Positions 1 through 8,686 of a DNA stretch of 64,000 nt are shown here, one piece after another. This DNA is from Methanobrevibacter_A acididurans. GTDB taxonomy: Archaea > Methanobacteriota > Methanobacteria > Methanobacteriales > Methanobacteriaceae. The translations under genes were made by a program, and so were the position numbers. Below the pieces are notes generated by a model. The model saw only the letters and a program-made list of their open reading frames with translations, was not told the origin of the DNA and made no database searches. How positions within the stretch are numbered: the first letter of the stretch is position 1; each line of letters begins with the position of its first letter. Where the stretch lies: assembly GCF_046197875.1 (NCBI RefSeq), contig NZ_CP166991.1:1178001-1242000 (forward strand), in the 5' to 3' direction.

Positions 1-1511
1 TTAGATGATTTATCTAATTTTAAATCATTAAATTCAGGTAATGTAGCACTCATTATAATAAAATAAGTATTATAGTTTAAGGCTAATTCATTAATAAGGT
101 AATATAAACTATTCCAATGTTTAAGTGGTAAAGATTGTATCTCATCAAGGATAATAACTGAATTACTTAAACTATTTAACATATATTTATTACTTTTATA
201 ACTATTTATAAGAGTATTAAATAAACTTACAAAAGTAGTACAAATTACAGGGTAATTGAAAAATTGGTCATTTAAAATAATCCTTGATTTATCTTCATCA
301 CTTTTACTTGTAAAAATGGTTTCAGTTGCTGAATAAATCTTCCTAATTTCTGAATCATCTTCACTTAAACCATAATCATCACGTATTCTATCATAATTTT
401 GTTCTATTATATTAATAAAAGGCATACTATAAATTATCCTATTAGCACTTGTCTTAGATATAATATCTATTGCAAGTTTCATTGAAGTGTTAGTTTTACC
501 TCCACCTGTAGGCATCTTTAAAAAGAAAACCCTATTACTTGGCTTATTTTTTAATGATTTAGATAAATTAGTACTTGCTTCTTGTAACATTTCTAATCGT
601 AAATCATTAATGTTTTCTACATGTTTTACAGGGTTTTCCCAATTTTTATTATAAGATACATTATAAAATGAGCTTTGCATTCGTTTTAAAAGTTTAGAAT
701 CAATATTATTAGTGAAGGTTTGAGAATTAAATTCTTTTAATGTTAAGTTCTCTTTAGAACTTGCAATAACATCACTTGTTATGAGTAATGAGTAAATGTA
801 ATTATAGAAAAATGAAACTGTTGAAGAATTTTTAAACTTATCACTAGTAAATATACTTGTATTATTTTTTTGGAAATCTTGCATATTTTTAACTGAAAAA
901 CTAGTATTTAATTCTTTACTAGATGCAATACCTAAATACATTAGCAATAAATTATAAGTTAATTCTGTATTTCCCTTTAAAGAATATGCAAATTCATTTT
1001 CAGAGTATACATCTTTTAATTTAGAGTGATGTCCATAAATTATATAACTTAAAAGGAGGATAAATGGTTTATTAACTTTATCAATATTAATATATTTTGA
1101 TAAAAAAAGAATACTGCCTGTTAAAGAGTGATTAGGATCTAATTTTTTAACAAAAGCTAAATTCCAATATTTATTAATGAAATCTTCTTGTTCTTTATGA
1201 ATAATTGGAATATTTTTATTTAATCTATTTAACTGGAAATTAAATGATAATTTCCCGTAATCATGGAAAAATACAAAATCATGTATAATTTCAGTAAAAG
1301 ATTTAAAATCTAAATTAATAAAACCTTCATTTTGTAATGATTTATGGAAATTTAAAAGCACATCATTATTTATTAAGTTATTAAAAACAATAAGTGTTTT
1401 ACTTAAGTGATCATTTAAAATTTCATCAGGATGAGCGTAAAATATGAATTTATCATTATTTAATTTAATACTTGATGATAATAGTTCATATTTTACATTC
1501 TCAATGCTCAT
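1..1511 (-). CDS. cas3: CRISPR-associated helicase/nuclease Cas3, type I-B (C-terminus beyond window)
   Basis: Cas3 is the HD nuclease and superfamily 2 helicase recruited by Cascade to unwind and degrade target DNA. The visible part (about 503 codons) starts at an ATG overlapping the cas5 stop as ATGA. Near residue 84 lies an HD-domain motif, HDYGK. The helicase Walker A, MPTGGGKT, is near residue 333, the DEAH-like box DEIQ near residue 453, and the SAT motif near residue 487, just before the window edge. The rest of the helicase is not visible. It is the last gene of the cas operon seen here and is translationally coupled to cas5. The motifs are seen directly; the role is from the family. 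Confidence 0.93.
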   Translation of the reverse strand, partial: MSIENVKYELLSSSIKLNNDKFIFYAHPDEILNDHLSKTLIVFNNLINNDVLLNFHKSLQNEGFINLDFKSFTEIIHDFVFFHDYGKLSFNFQLNRLNKNIPIIHKEQEDFINKYWNLAFVKKLDPNHSLTGSILFLSKYINIDKVNKPFILLLSYIIYGHHSKLKDVYSENEFAYSLKGNTELTYNLLLMYLGIASSKELNTSFSVKNMQDFQKNNTSIFTSDKFKNSSTVSFFYNYIYSLLITSDVIASSKENLTLKEFNSQTFTNNIDSKLLKRMQSSFYNVSYNKNWENPVKHVENINDLRLEMLQEASTNLSKSLKNKPSNRVFFLKMPTGGGKTNTSMKLAIDIISKTSANRIIYSMPFINIIEQNYDRIRDDYGLSEDDSEIRKIYSATETIFTSKSDEDKSRIILNDQFFNYPVICTTFVSLFNTLINSYKSNKYMLNSLSNSVIILDEIQSLPLKHWNSLYYLINELALNYNTYFIIMSATLPEFNDLKLDKSS

Positions 1512-2368
1512 ATTAGGTTGATCCATTTATTTTCCCCAATTTTTGAAAGTTCAATTGTACATGAGTCTTTAAGTTCAAAGTGGTCAAAGTAACAATTTTC
1601 ACCAGGTCCCACTCCATAAAAAGAGATTGTTGAGAATTTAAAATCTGTGAAATTCTCCCTTTTTATTGGATAATCTTTAATAATATATTCAAAATAACTT
1701 TGAAGGTTTCTCATACCATTATTAGATTGGAAACTAAAAACAATAGTTGCATCTTCCATATTTGATTTGTTAGTTACTAAATTTGTATTGTTAATCAGTT
1801 CCCTGTTTAATGATCCATGAATTTCAACAGGATTATTAAAGAAGTCATTAATATTATCTGTTGTGATGATTTGGGATTCATAAGGGATTATGTTTTTTAA
1901 TTCATAATTTAAGGGGAATTCATTTCTACCCATATACAATGAGTAAATGGTTGTTTTATCTTTCAAACGTTCAATGAATATTTCTTCTTCCTTTTTTAAA
2001 GTATCTGGGAAACTTAAGTATAATTTATAGTAAGGATTTATTAGAACATCTTGATGAATGTTTATTATTGAATTAGATACATTATTGAAGGTTACTCTTT
2101 TACTTTTTAAATCAAATAATGGTTGAACACTAATTTTGATATCATATAAATCTTCAATTTCACATTTAATAGTATAATCATCAATAATTTCATAACTATT
2201 GTAATCTATCCCTAATACTGCACCTATCATTCCAATGATGCTGGTTTTTGGAGGGATAAGGTAAGTTAGTACACCTCCACTAGTTGCAAATCCTTTAGTG
2301 AAACATCCAAATCTACTCCAAATATCTAATTCTATGATATTTTGATATTTCATATAATTTTTCACCAT
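1508..2368 (-). CDS. cas5: Cas5 subunit of type I-B Cascade
   Basis: About 286 residues. Cas5 binds the 5' handle of the crRNA and caps the Cas7 backbone. The N-terminal part has the typical Cas5 pattern, with LTYLIPPKTSIIGMIGAVLG near residues 35-54, matching the conserved Cas5 N-terminal fold. The gene lies between cas7 (16-nt gap) and cas3 (ATGA overlap), as expected for subtype I-B. The start is uncertain. An SD-like GGGAGGG lies directly before the first ATG, so the following GTG codon or the internal ATG at 2353 (protein beginning MKYQN) could be used instead. Identification rests on the motif and gene order. Confidence 0.9.
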   Translation of the reverse strand: MVKNYMKYQNIIELDIWSRFGCFTKGFATSGGVLTYLIPPKTSIIGMIGAVLGIDYNSYEIIDDYTIKCEIEDLYDIKISVQPLFDLKSKRVTFNNVSNSIINIHQDVLINPYYKLYLSFPDTLKKEEEIFIERLKDKTTIYSLYMGRNEFPLNYELKNIIPYESQIITTDNINDFFNNPVEIHGSLNRELINNTNLVTNKSNMEDATIVFSFQSNNGMRNLQSYFEYIIKDYPIKRENFTDFKFSTISFYGVGPGENCYFDHFELKDSCTIELSKIGENKWINLI

Positions 2369-2384
2369 CCCTCCCTAACATTTT

Positions 2385-3317
2385 TTATATTAAATCATTA
2401 GGGGTGAATTTGTTGATTTTACTATTATCTGGCACGTTTAATTGGATTTCATCTTCATCAAAGTAAATATCAATGTTTTCAATATATTCATCATATTTAT
2501 TTAATTTTGATAAAAGTTTATCCATGTTTAATTCAATTTGCCCAATACCCATACCTCGGGTTTTCTTATTATTTATACTTACTAATTCTTTTAATTCACC
2601 AATACTTATTGCAGAAACCTTACCTTCAATATTTGATATGTTTTTAAATTTAATTAACATTAAAAATTTAGAATCAGTTTTTTTACTAGTACTTTTACGA
2701 AGGTTAGTTCCAAACCATAATGATTTCTTAAAAAGTTCTAAGTCTTCTTCACGTAAGAGATTTGGATAATTATTTGGATTAACAGATATATCATAGCTTA
2801 TTATTGCATCATCAACAACATATTCAGATCCATTAGTTTTCTGTGTACCTGACTTTGTTGCAAATGGAGCCCCGATTTGTAAACGTTTAATTTCTGCATC
2901 ATTTAAATCTATACCATAACTTAATTGTATAGGACCATAAATTTGTTTAGAATCTTTTTTGAAACTAAATGTTCCACCAAACATTCTAACATCCGGAGAA
3001 CTTTTTAATAATTTTTCAAAATCATTACCAAAAATGTTTTTCATCACATCATCACGTGTTTGATATTTAGCATCCTCAAAATTAGCCCCATCAACCAATC
3101 GCGGATAAAAGAAAACAACATCCTCATTATTTTCAAGATTTTCCAAATTTTCTTTAATATATCTACGTATATTATATTTAATACATTTATCTGTAGTGAA
3201 AACTTTACCATCAAAGTTTCTGGGGCTGTTATCTATGAAATCACCATTAGGATTACCCATTACAGTTTCTGTTAAATAGATTCCTTGATAATAATTTTCT
3301 ACTTTTTCTTCTACCAT
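2385..3317 (-). CDS. cas7: Cas7 (Csh2/DevR family), Cascade backbone subunit
   Basis: About 310 residues. Cas7 polymerises along the crRNA spacer. The N-terminal GNPNGDF followed by DNSPR, and the ITEL-like glycine-rich region GMGIGQIEL near the C-terminus, are typical of the type I-B Csh2 family. The start ATG is one base after the cas8b stop. The SD GGAGATG is embedded in the end of cas8b, so translation is probably coupled. A longer reading frame upstream overlaps cas8b but has no better SD, so the shorter start was chosen. Confidence 0.92.
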   Translation of the reverse strand: MVEEKVENYYQGIYLTETVMGNPNGDFIDNSPRNFDGKVFTTDKCIKYNIRRYIKENLENLENNEDVVFFYPRLVDGANFEDAKYQTRDDVMKNIFGNDFEKLLKSSPDVRMFGGTFSFKKDSKQIYGPIQLSYGIDLNDAEIKRLQIGAPFATKSGTQKTNGSEYVVDDAIISYDISVNPNNYPNLLREEDLELFKKSLWFGTNLRKSTSKKTDSKFLMLIKFKNISNIEGKVSAISIGELKELVSINNKKTRGMGIGQIELNMDKLLSKLNKYDEYIENIDIYFDEDEIQLNVPDNSKINKFTPNDLI

Positions 3318-3318
3318 T

Positions 3319-5316
3319 TTATTCATCTCCTTTATAAACATATCCACTATTTAAAATATTAGTTGTGTAATATCCTGTGAAAAGTAATAATACATAATCT
3401 TCGTAATCAAAACCTGTTTCTTCATTAAAAATAGAATTTATATCCTTTTCAAACATACTAAATACATATTTACCTTTTTGACTCATTTGTCCTATATAAA
3501 AATTATTTTTTTGTAAAATTTCAGTTACGAAAATTTTCCGTATATTATTACGATTCACATTACTAATAAAATTATTAAAAATAGATTTTTTATCTTTAAC
3601 TGATTTAGTGTTATCAATAAGCCGTATGAATTGACCTATTAAAAAGTATTTACATGCAGGATCAGTTTCAATTATTTTATCAATTTTTTCATAGTCATTT
3701 TTAAAATTAGATTTATCTTCTTTTTCTTGTCCAAAAATCTCTTTTAAAGAGATTATACTTTCATTATTTAACATTTTATCACCCATAAATTCTTTTTTTA
3801 ACATAAAATAATAATTAAGTCTTTTAATAATAGGAAATTTCGCCTTCTCCCTTAAATTTTTCTCAAATTTTATTAAAGAAGTTAAAACAATATCATTTAT
3901 CATTTTCTTATTTAATGCATCAGGATTTAATTCATAAATAAAATCAAAAATATTATTCATATAAGTAATAAAAACTGATGTAATATTTGAATCAAAACCT
4001 GAGAAAATACCGGATCCTCCAGTTATATCCTTTGTGAAAATTTGGTAAAAATGTATTAATTTAGGGAATTTATAACTTCCTTCACTATCCACATCATAGA
4101 AAAATTCTCGAAAAATTGGTTCTAATCCAAAATAATTTTGAATTTTATCCAATTTCCCCTTATACTGTTTAGGTACAGTTTCTTTAAATAAATAATTTAA
4201 CTCACATTCATCATATAATTTTAAATCTTCAAATTTAACAAGAAATGCTTTATAATTTGTAATATACTTTTTAATACTCATTACAACATTTTCTTTTTGA
4301 TATATCATTAAATCAAAATTAAAATCATTACTTTTATCAATTAAAAAACGATTTAATTTATCAAACTTATTAGTTTCAACATTAGCAATCTCTAAAAAAC
4401 TTTTAAAACCTTCTTTATTTTTACTTTTAGGAATAACCATTAAATAATTATTACCCATAATATTTTTCAATTTACTGATTGCATAAACCATACTTGAATT
4501 ACATTTCCTACATAAATGTAATTTAGAATTTAATAAATCCGCATGGTAATTAAAACTTGTTTCAGGCCGGAATGCAAAGCATTCTAAACTTGGATAAGTC
4601 ACACCTTTAGATCCACAAATACTGCAAGTACCATAATCAAAATCAAGTATGCTTTTATCTCTTAAGATTAAGAATTTTGAGTAGTAATAAAAAAAGTCAT
4701 TAATTAAATCATATTTATCCTCAAAAACACAAAGTAAATAAAAGTTACTTCTTTTTTCAAAACCTTCAGTCTTTTTAAAGTCTTGAACTTTCTCAGTTAA
4801 AACTTCTAAGTTATCTTGTAAAAATTGATAATATTTAGCTATTAAATTTTCCACTTCAGTTAATGTAACATTTTCAAAAAAATATTTTAAATTTCCATAT
4901 TCCTTTGTATTAAAACTGCATTTATCTAAGTAGGATTCTTTATACTCTGGTATGATTTTATTTGCTACTTCAGTGAAGTCTTTACCATTAAGGTTCGCTT
5001 TTAAGCTTCTATCTATTTTTTTTTCTAATTTAGAATTAATATCTAATTTAATAAGAAATGGTGTGAATCCTAATAAATTACTATTTGATGGTATTATGCT
5101 ACTTTGAGTTGTTGTATGATACAAATCCTTATTAAAAGCTGAATCTTTATAAAAATGTTTCTTGTACTCTTTCTTTTGTGTGATGTTTCCTAAATGAAAC
5201 TCATTACCCCTATAGTTTATTTCAAAAATATAATCCGTATCCCGTATATTTTCCCCAAAACCATCAAGTTCTTCTTTTATTAACCAATTTCCAAATTCTA
5301 CTAAGTCATTTATCAT
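3319..5316 (-). CDS. cas8b: Cas8b (Csh1/TM1802 family), large Cascade subunit
   Basis: 665 residues, a usual length for Cas8b, the type I-B large subunit that recognises the PAM and holds target DNA. A zinc-finger-like pair, CSICGSKG and CRKCNSSM, lies around residues 230-275, as in Csh1/TM1802 proteins. The start is 3 nt after the cas6 stop and has an SD, GAGGGG. Family assignment rests on length, the cysteine pairs and the position between cas6 and cas7. Sequence divergence is normal for Cas8, so the subfamily call is less sure than the position call. Confidence 0.88.
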   Translation of the reverse strand: MINDLVEFGNWLIKEELDGFGENIRDTDYIFEINYRGNEFHLGNITQKKEYKKHFYKDSAFNKDLYHTTTQSSIIPSNSNLLGFTPFLIKLDINSKLEKKIDRSLKANLNGKDFTEVANKIIPEYKESYLDKCSFNTKEYGNLKYFFENVTLTEVENLIAKYYQFLQDNLEVLTEKVQDFKKTEGFEKRSNFYLLCVFEDKYDLINDFFYYYSKFLILRDKSILDFDYGTCSICGSKGVTYPSLECFAFRPETSFNYHADLLNSKLHLCRKCNSSMVYAISKLKNIMGNNYLMVIPKSKNKEGFKSFLEIANVETNKFDKLNRFLIDKSNDFNFDLMIYQKENVVMSIKKYITNYKAFLVKFEDLKLYDECELNYLFKETVPKQYKGKLDKIQNYFGLEPIFREFFYDVDSEGSYKFPKLIHFYQIFTKDITGGSGIFSGFDSNITSVFITYMNNIFDFIYELNPDALNKKMINDIVLTSLIKFEKNLREKAKFPIIKRLNYYFMLKKEFMGDKMLNNESIISLKEIFGQEKEDKSNFKNDYEKIDKIIETDPACKYFLIGQFIRLIDNTKSVKDKKSIFNNFISNVNRNNIRKIFVTEILQKNNFYIGQMSQKGKYVFSMFEKDINSIFNEETGFDYEDYVLLLFTGYYTTNILNSGYVYKGDE

Positions 5317-5319
5317 ATG

Positions 5320-6060
5320 TTACCCCTCATTACCATTAATATTTAACATACCAAATCCTAGTGAACCCTTTTCACCTACCCCTACATTATATGCGAATTC
5401 TATTAATTTAGGGTCACCTTCTAATTTTAAATCCATAAAATAAGCCCTATGATACGTTATATCCTCACCTGTTTTTATACTTATTCGTCTACTTTTAACT
5501 TTACGCATTTTAGAGGAAAAATTAATTTCCTTACTTGTAGTTTCTAAATTATTAAATTCCAAATATTTACGAATTAAATTAGTTCTCAAATTACTGAAAA
5601 ATTTATCACCAGGTTCTAAATCCCAAATCTTCAACTTACCATCAACTTCCCTTTTAGTTCTAACAAGAACTGGAGAAATAGTCTTAAAATCCATAGAATC
5701 ACTTATAAAAGGTAAAGGTAATAATTCAATCCGATCAACATTAACATTTTGCCCATTAAAATTAACCACACTATCATCAACATAAGATTGAATCATAGTT
5801 TTAATAAGATAATCATTAGGTGAAGAAACAAAAAAATTAAAAACCCCATCACGAGAAATAATACCCTTTTTAGTTATTCTATGATTAGGAACCTGAATTT
5901 GACTAAAAGTAAAAAACTTAAAAGATTTACTAGAATGTAACTTACTAGCTAAATCCAAATCACTAATATTCTTATAAATAATACTAGAAAGAAGATAATT
6001 ATAATTAAATGGTATGAAAAAATTCTTCCCCTCAGATTTTAATGTAATTTTAAACCTCAT
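5320..6060 (-). CDS. cas6: Cas6 crRNA-processing endoribonuclease
   Basis: 246 residues. Cas6 cleaves the repeat RNA to release crRNAs. The C-terminal glycine-rich loop GVGEKGSLGFGMLNI is the family signature, and the two RAMP folds fit the length. The catalytic residue is not certain from sequence alone; a conserved-type histidine occurs in the C-terminal half (YHRAYF). It is the first cas gene of the operon and is followed after 3 nt by cas8b. An AAAGG lies just upstream of the ATG. A small RHH gene precedes it by 66 nt on the same strand. Confidence 0.93.
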   Translation of the reverse strand: MRFKITLKSEGKNFFIPFNYNYLLSSIIYKNISDLDLASKLHSSKSFKFFTFSQIQVPNHRITKKGIISRDGVFNFFVSSPNDYLIKTMIQSYVDDSVVNFNGQNVNVDRIELLPLPFISDSMDFKTISPVLVRTKREVDGKLKIWDLEPGDKFFSNLRTNLIRKYLEFNNLETTSKEINFSSKMRKVKSRRISIKTGEDITYHRAYFMDLKLEGDPKLIEFAYNVGVGEKGSLGFGMLNINGNEG

Positions 6061-6126
6061 ATAAAAATACCTTTACAAAAAAGAATATAATAAATCTTTC
6101 TATTTAATTCTAAAAATCTAATTAAA

Positions 6127-6285
6127 TTACTTTTTATGATTTTCATTTTCAAAATATTCTTCAACTAATTTCAATACAAAATCTTGCATACTCAAATCTT
6201 GACGAATACAAGAAATATGAATTTGCTTTTTAAGCTCTTTTGGTACTCGAACATTAAGATTAACTAGTTCATTCTTTGGACTCAT
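6127..6285 (-). CDS. Small ribbon-helix-helix (CopG-like) DNA-binding protein
   Basis: A 52-residue protein starting MSPKNELVNLNVRVPKELKK. The N-terminal strand (VNLNVRVP) followed by two predicted helices, the second containing LSMQDFVLKLVEEYF, is the ribbon-helix-helix plan of CopG/Arc repressors, which bind DNA as dimers. The ATG has an SD (GAGGTAA) 6-7 nt upstream. It lies 66 nt before cas6 on the same strand and so heads the cas operon. Control of the cas genes or of itself is an inference from position. It could alternatively be an orphan antitoxin; no toxin gene is adjacent. Confidence 0.75.
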   Translation of the reverse strand: MSPKNELVNLNVRVPKELKKQIHISCIRQDLSMQDFVLKLVEEYFENENHKK

Positions 6286-6318
6286 AACCTTTTACCTCAA
6301 AAAATAACATTTTTTTTA

Positions 6319-6335
6319 TAATTATATATTATAAT
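6319..6335 (-). promoter_or_regulatory. Candidate TATA box ahead of the RHH-cas operon
   Basis: On the minus strand an ATTATAATATATAATT element lies 35-50 nt before the RHH start codon, at the distance expected for a short-leader archaeal transcript. The whole spacer is AT-rich, so similar matches are common and the call is weak. Confidence 0.35.
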
Positions 6336-6776
6336 CAAAAAACTATTTAAATATTATTATCATTCAATTAATTTAATATTTTCAGAACACAAAAAAAATA
6401 TTCTATTATATTATGGGAATTAAACAATATAATAAAAAAAATAAGAAAAAATAGTAATTATAATTATTTAATTTTTGTGAAAGTTATTAGTCCTAAAAAT
6501 TAAAAAAATGGCTTTGTAAAAACCCAAAAAATATTATAAAATCACTTCTTAAAAAAATAATTTTTTTATAAAATAGAATAAGTATATACTTTTAAAAAAT
6601 TAAAACCTATAAAATTGACCAAAATATATTTTTTAATAAAAAAATTTCTTTAAATAGTAATTTAAACATTTAAAGAACATTTTGATTATAAATTTAAGGA
6701 CTTTTAGCCCAACTCTCAAATACTAAAAAAAATATGTAGGATAAAAAAATTTAGAAATAAATAGAATTAGTAATGT
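6336..6776. other. Gene-free AT-rich spacer
   Basis: About 440 bases between the cas operon promoter and the DUF4325 gene. It is almost entirely A and T, with short homopolymer runs. No reading frame with an SD, RNA gene or CRISPR-type repeat was seen. Confidence 0.6.
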
Positions 6777-7055
6777 TTAAACTTTAACTGCATCTGTTTT
6801 CACAAGATTAAACATTTCTTGAACATTATCAGAAATGTTTTCTTCAGTTACAGGTATATTTAATAATTTTTTTCGTGAAACATATTCTTGAGCAAATGAT
6901 CTACTCATGAACTTAACATTTTTAAAATCCATTACAATTTTTTCATAATCTTTATTTTCTAATTGTTTAAATAAATTTTCAGCATTTAATCTTATACCTA
7001 AATTAGAGGTAAATAAATCTGCTAAGTATATTTTTTTAATATTCAATTTTTTCAT
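6777..7055 (-). CDS. STAS-like domain protein (DUF4325)
   Basis: 92 residues. The core pattern, a strand-helix reading KIVMDFKNVKFMSRSFAQEY, matches the STAS-like DUF4325 family, small proteins related to anti-sigma-factor antagonists and often paired with GHKL-type ATPases. Start chosen at the ATG of MKKLNIKK because a strong SD (GGGGAGGT) lies just before it; an in-frame upstream ATG has none. No partner ATPase or kinase is adjacent, so its role is unknown. It sits in the accessory region between cas genes and ATPase genes. Confidence 0.7.
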   Translation of the reverse strand: MKKLNIKKIYLADLFTSNLGIRLNAENLFKQLENKDYEKIVMDFKNVKFMSRSFAQEYVSRKKLLNIPVTEENISDNVQEMFNLVKTDAVKV

Positions 7056-7975
7056 ACCTCCCCAATACACATTTTTTTAATGAATTTTAATTAAATTAAA
7101 TTTAATAAATTGATAAAATAATTTTATTTATTCATATAATTATAATTCTATTTTCATAAAAGTTTTGAATATAAATAAAAATAATCATTAACTTTTTTTT
7201 ACCTAATTTAATTATTCTAAATGTTATAGATAATGTTTTACTTTTTACTTAATTTTAAGGGACTTTTCTCTTAAATGTTACATTTTTATAGAAAAACACT
7301 TTTTTTTCGTGTTCATAATGTTACATATATAACTATGAATTTATCATACTATTTATTATATAATATATTAATATTAAATAAATTTTAATATTTTATATTA
7401 ATTTGTATAAATGTTACATTGTTACCTTTTTCTGAAGAGGGTGCCCCCCTATATAATAATATAATATAATTTACAAAAAAAATTTTCCATATAAGGGGGG
7501 GGTCTTATTTAAAATTTAAGTAACTTTTAAAAAAATATTAATATAAAGGCTCCGTTTTAAAATCTAAGAATTTTAAGCTTAGCTAAGCGTTACTTTTTTT
7601 AAGGTAACTTTCAGGTAACATTATTAAAAATGTAACATTTTTTATCATATTTTTAAATATTTAAAGAATCTTTAAACTCTGTTTAATCCATTTAATAGGT
7701 TAAATCTTTGATTTATGAGTTTATAGAGAAATAATAATTTAATACACAGTAAACTGTTTCAATATATTTGATTAACTCAGTATTATTAGTTTTCATTTAG
7801 TATTTTTATTTAAGAATTATACAATTTAGTTCTGCTCCCATATTCTTTTTATGTTTTTCACTTTTAAAAAAAAAACATTAAACCTATTTTTTAGATTATT
7901 TGTTTAAGTAAAAATATTTTTTTACAACATTATGTTGAAATTTCCCAATAAAACAAAATCTAAAGATTCTAAGTC
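7056..7975. other. Long gene-free stretch, repeat-rich
   Basis: About 920 bases with no supported gene. The only sizeable frame (start at 7276, 37 codons) lacks an SD. The stretch holds the ATGTTACAT repeat cluster described separately. It also holds a C-tract/G-tract inverted repeat: six C at 7444-7449 followed by TATATAA, and its partner TTATAT(GG) preceded on the other strand by eight G around 7495-7502. Possible roles are a replication or partition site of an integrated element, or a regulatory spacer. Confidence 0.5.
7275..7638. repeat. Cluster of ATGTTACAT motifs
   Basis: ATGTTACAT occurs three times in direct orientation (7275-7283, 7318-7326, 7411-7419). The near-inverse ATGTAACAT is at 7630-7638. 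Further GTTAC/GGTAAC half motifs occur at about 7421, 7588, 7603 and 7614. A C-tract/G-tract inverted repeat lies between them. The copies are seen directly; an iteron or operator role is inference. Confidence 0.55.
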
Positions 7976-8530
7976 TTATACTTCTTCTAAGTATGTGTTT
8001 CTTAAAACATTAGCTACTCTTACACATGTTTTTTTATAATCTGGATTAATATTAACATAATTAGTATAATAGTTTTCTTGAAAATCTAAAAATTTAGATT
8101 CAAACACCTCATAAATATTTTTAAAATTTTCCAAGTTATTATCTTTAAAATATTCTTTTTTATAAATAAAAACTTCTTTTAAATCTTTTAAAATAATATT
8201 AACTAACTTTAAAGCATTTAAATTAACATTATTAACATCACTTAGAATATAATTTAAAATATTATGGATCTCTAAATAATTACTAAATTCATCTTCAAGC
8301 ACATAAGTTTCTTCAATATGATTTAATAAAGCTTCAGAATTCAATAAGATTCTTTTAACTAAAAATTCTTTATAATTTAAAACTTGAAATTTTTTAGGGA
8401 TAATAATAAAAGATGAAGCATCATCTAAATTATCAACAAATGAAGGTTTTTGAAAAAATTTAATAAACTTATTAGAATCAATTATAAGATTATTTAATAA
8501 ATTACTCTCCCGAATTTCTTGAACACACAT
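7976..8530 (-). CDS. Hypothetical protein, helical
   Basis: 184 residues, not recognised. It is rich in Leu, Asn, Lys and Glu with regular hydrophobic spacing, suggesting an all-helical cytosolic protein. There is no signal peptide, membrane segment or metal motif. The ATG has an unusual G-tract SD (GGGGGGT) directly upstream. It lies 156 bases after the 630-aa unknown protein on the same strand and may belong to the same accessory module. Composition is as AT-rich as the rest of the island. Confidence 0.55.
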   Translation of the reverse strand: MCVQEIRESNLLNNLIIDSNKFIKFFQKPSFVDNLDDASSFIIIPKKFQVLNYKEFLVKRILLNSEALLNHIEETYVLEDEFSNYLEIHNILNYILSDVNNVNLNALKLVNIILKDLKEVFIYKKEYFKDNNLENFKNIYEVFESKFLDFQENYYTNYVNINPDYKKTCVRVANVLRNTYLEEV

Positions 8531-8686
8531 ACCCCCCTATAATAACACCTTCATAAAAAAAATAGAACATTTATTTTAATATTATATTGTTAAAAAAAAC
8601 TTATATAAATTTTGGGTTTAAGAAATCAAAAAAAATTTCCGTGAATATTAAAATAAAGGAAAATCTAAATTAAAAAGATAATTAAT

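Noticed and set aside
1..6300. Search for a CRISPR array near the cas genes
   Set aside because: No direct repeats of 25-40 bases with regular spacers were seen here or elsewhere in the window; the array is probably beyond the left edge next to cas3 and the adaptation genes.
7276..7389. A 37-codon plus-strand frame in the long spacer
   Set aside because: No SD, composition of plain AT-rich DNA, and it overlaps the repeat cluster.
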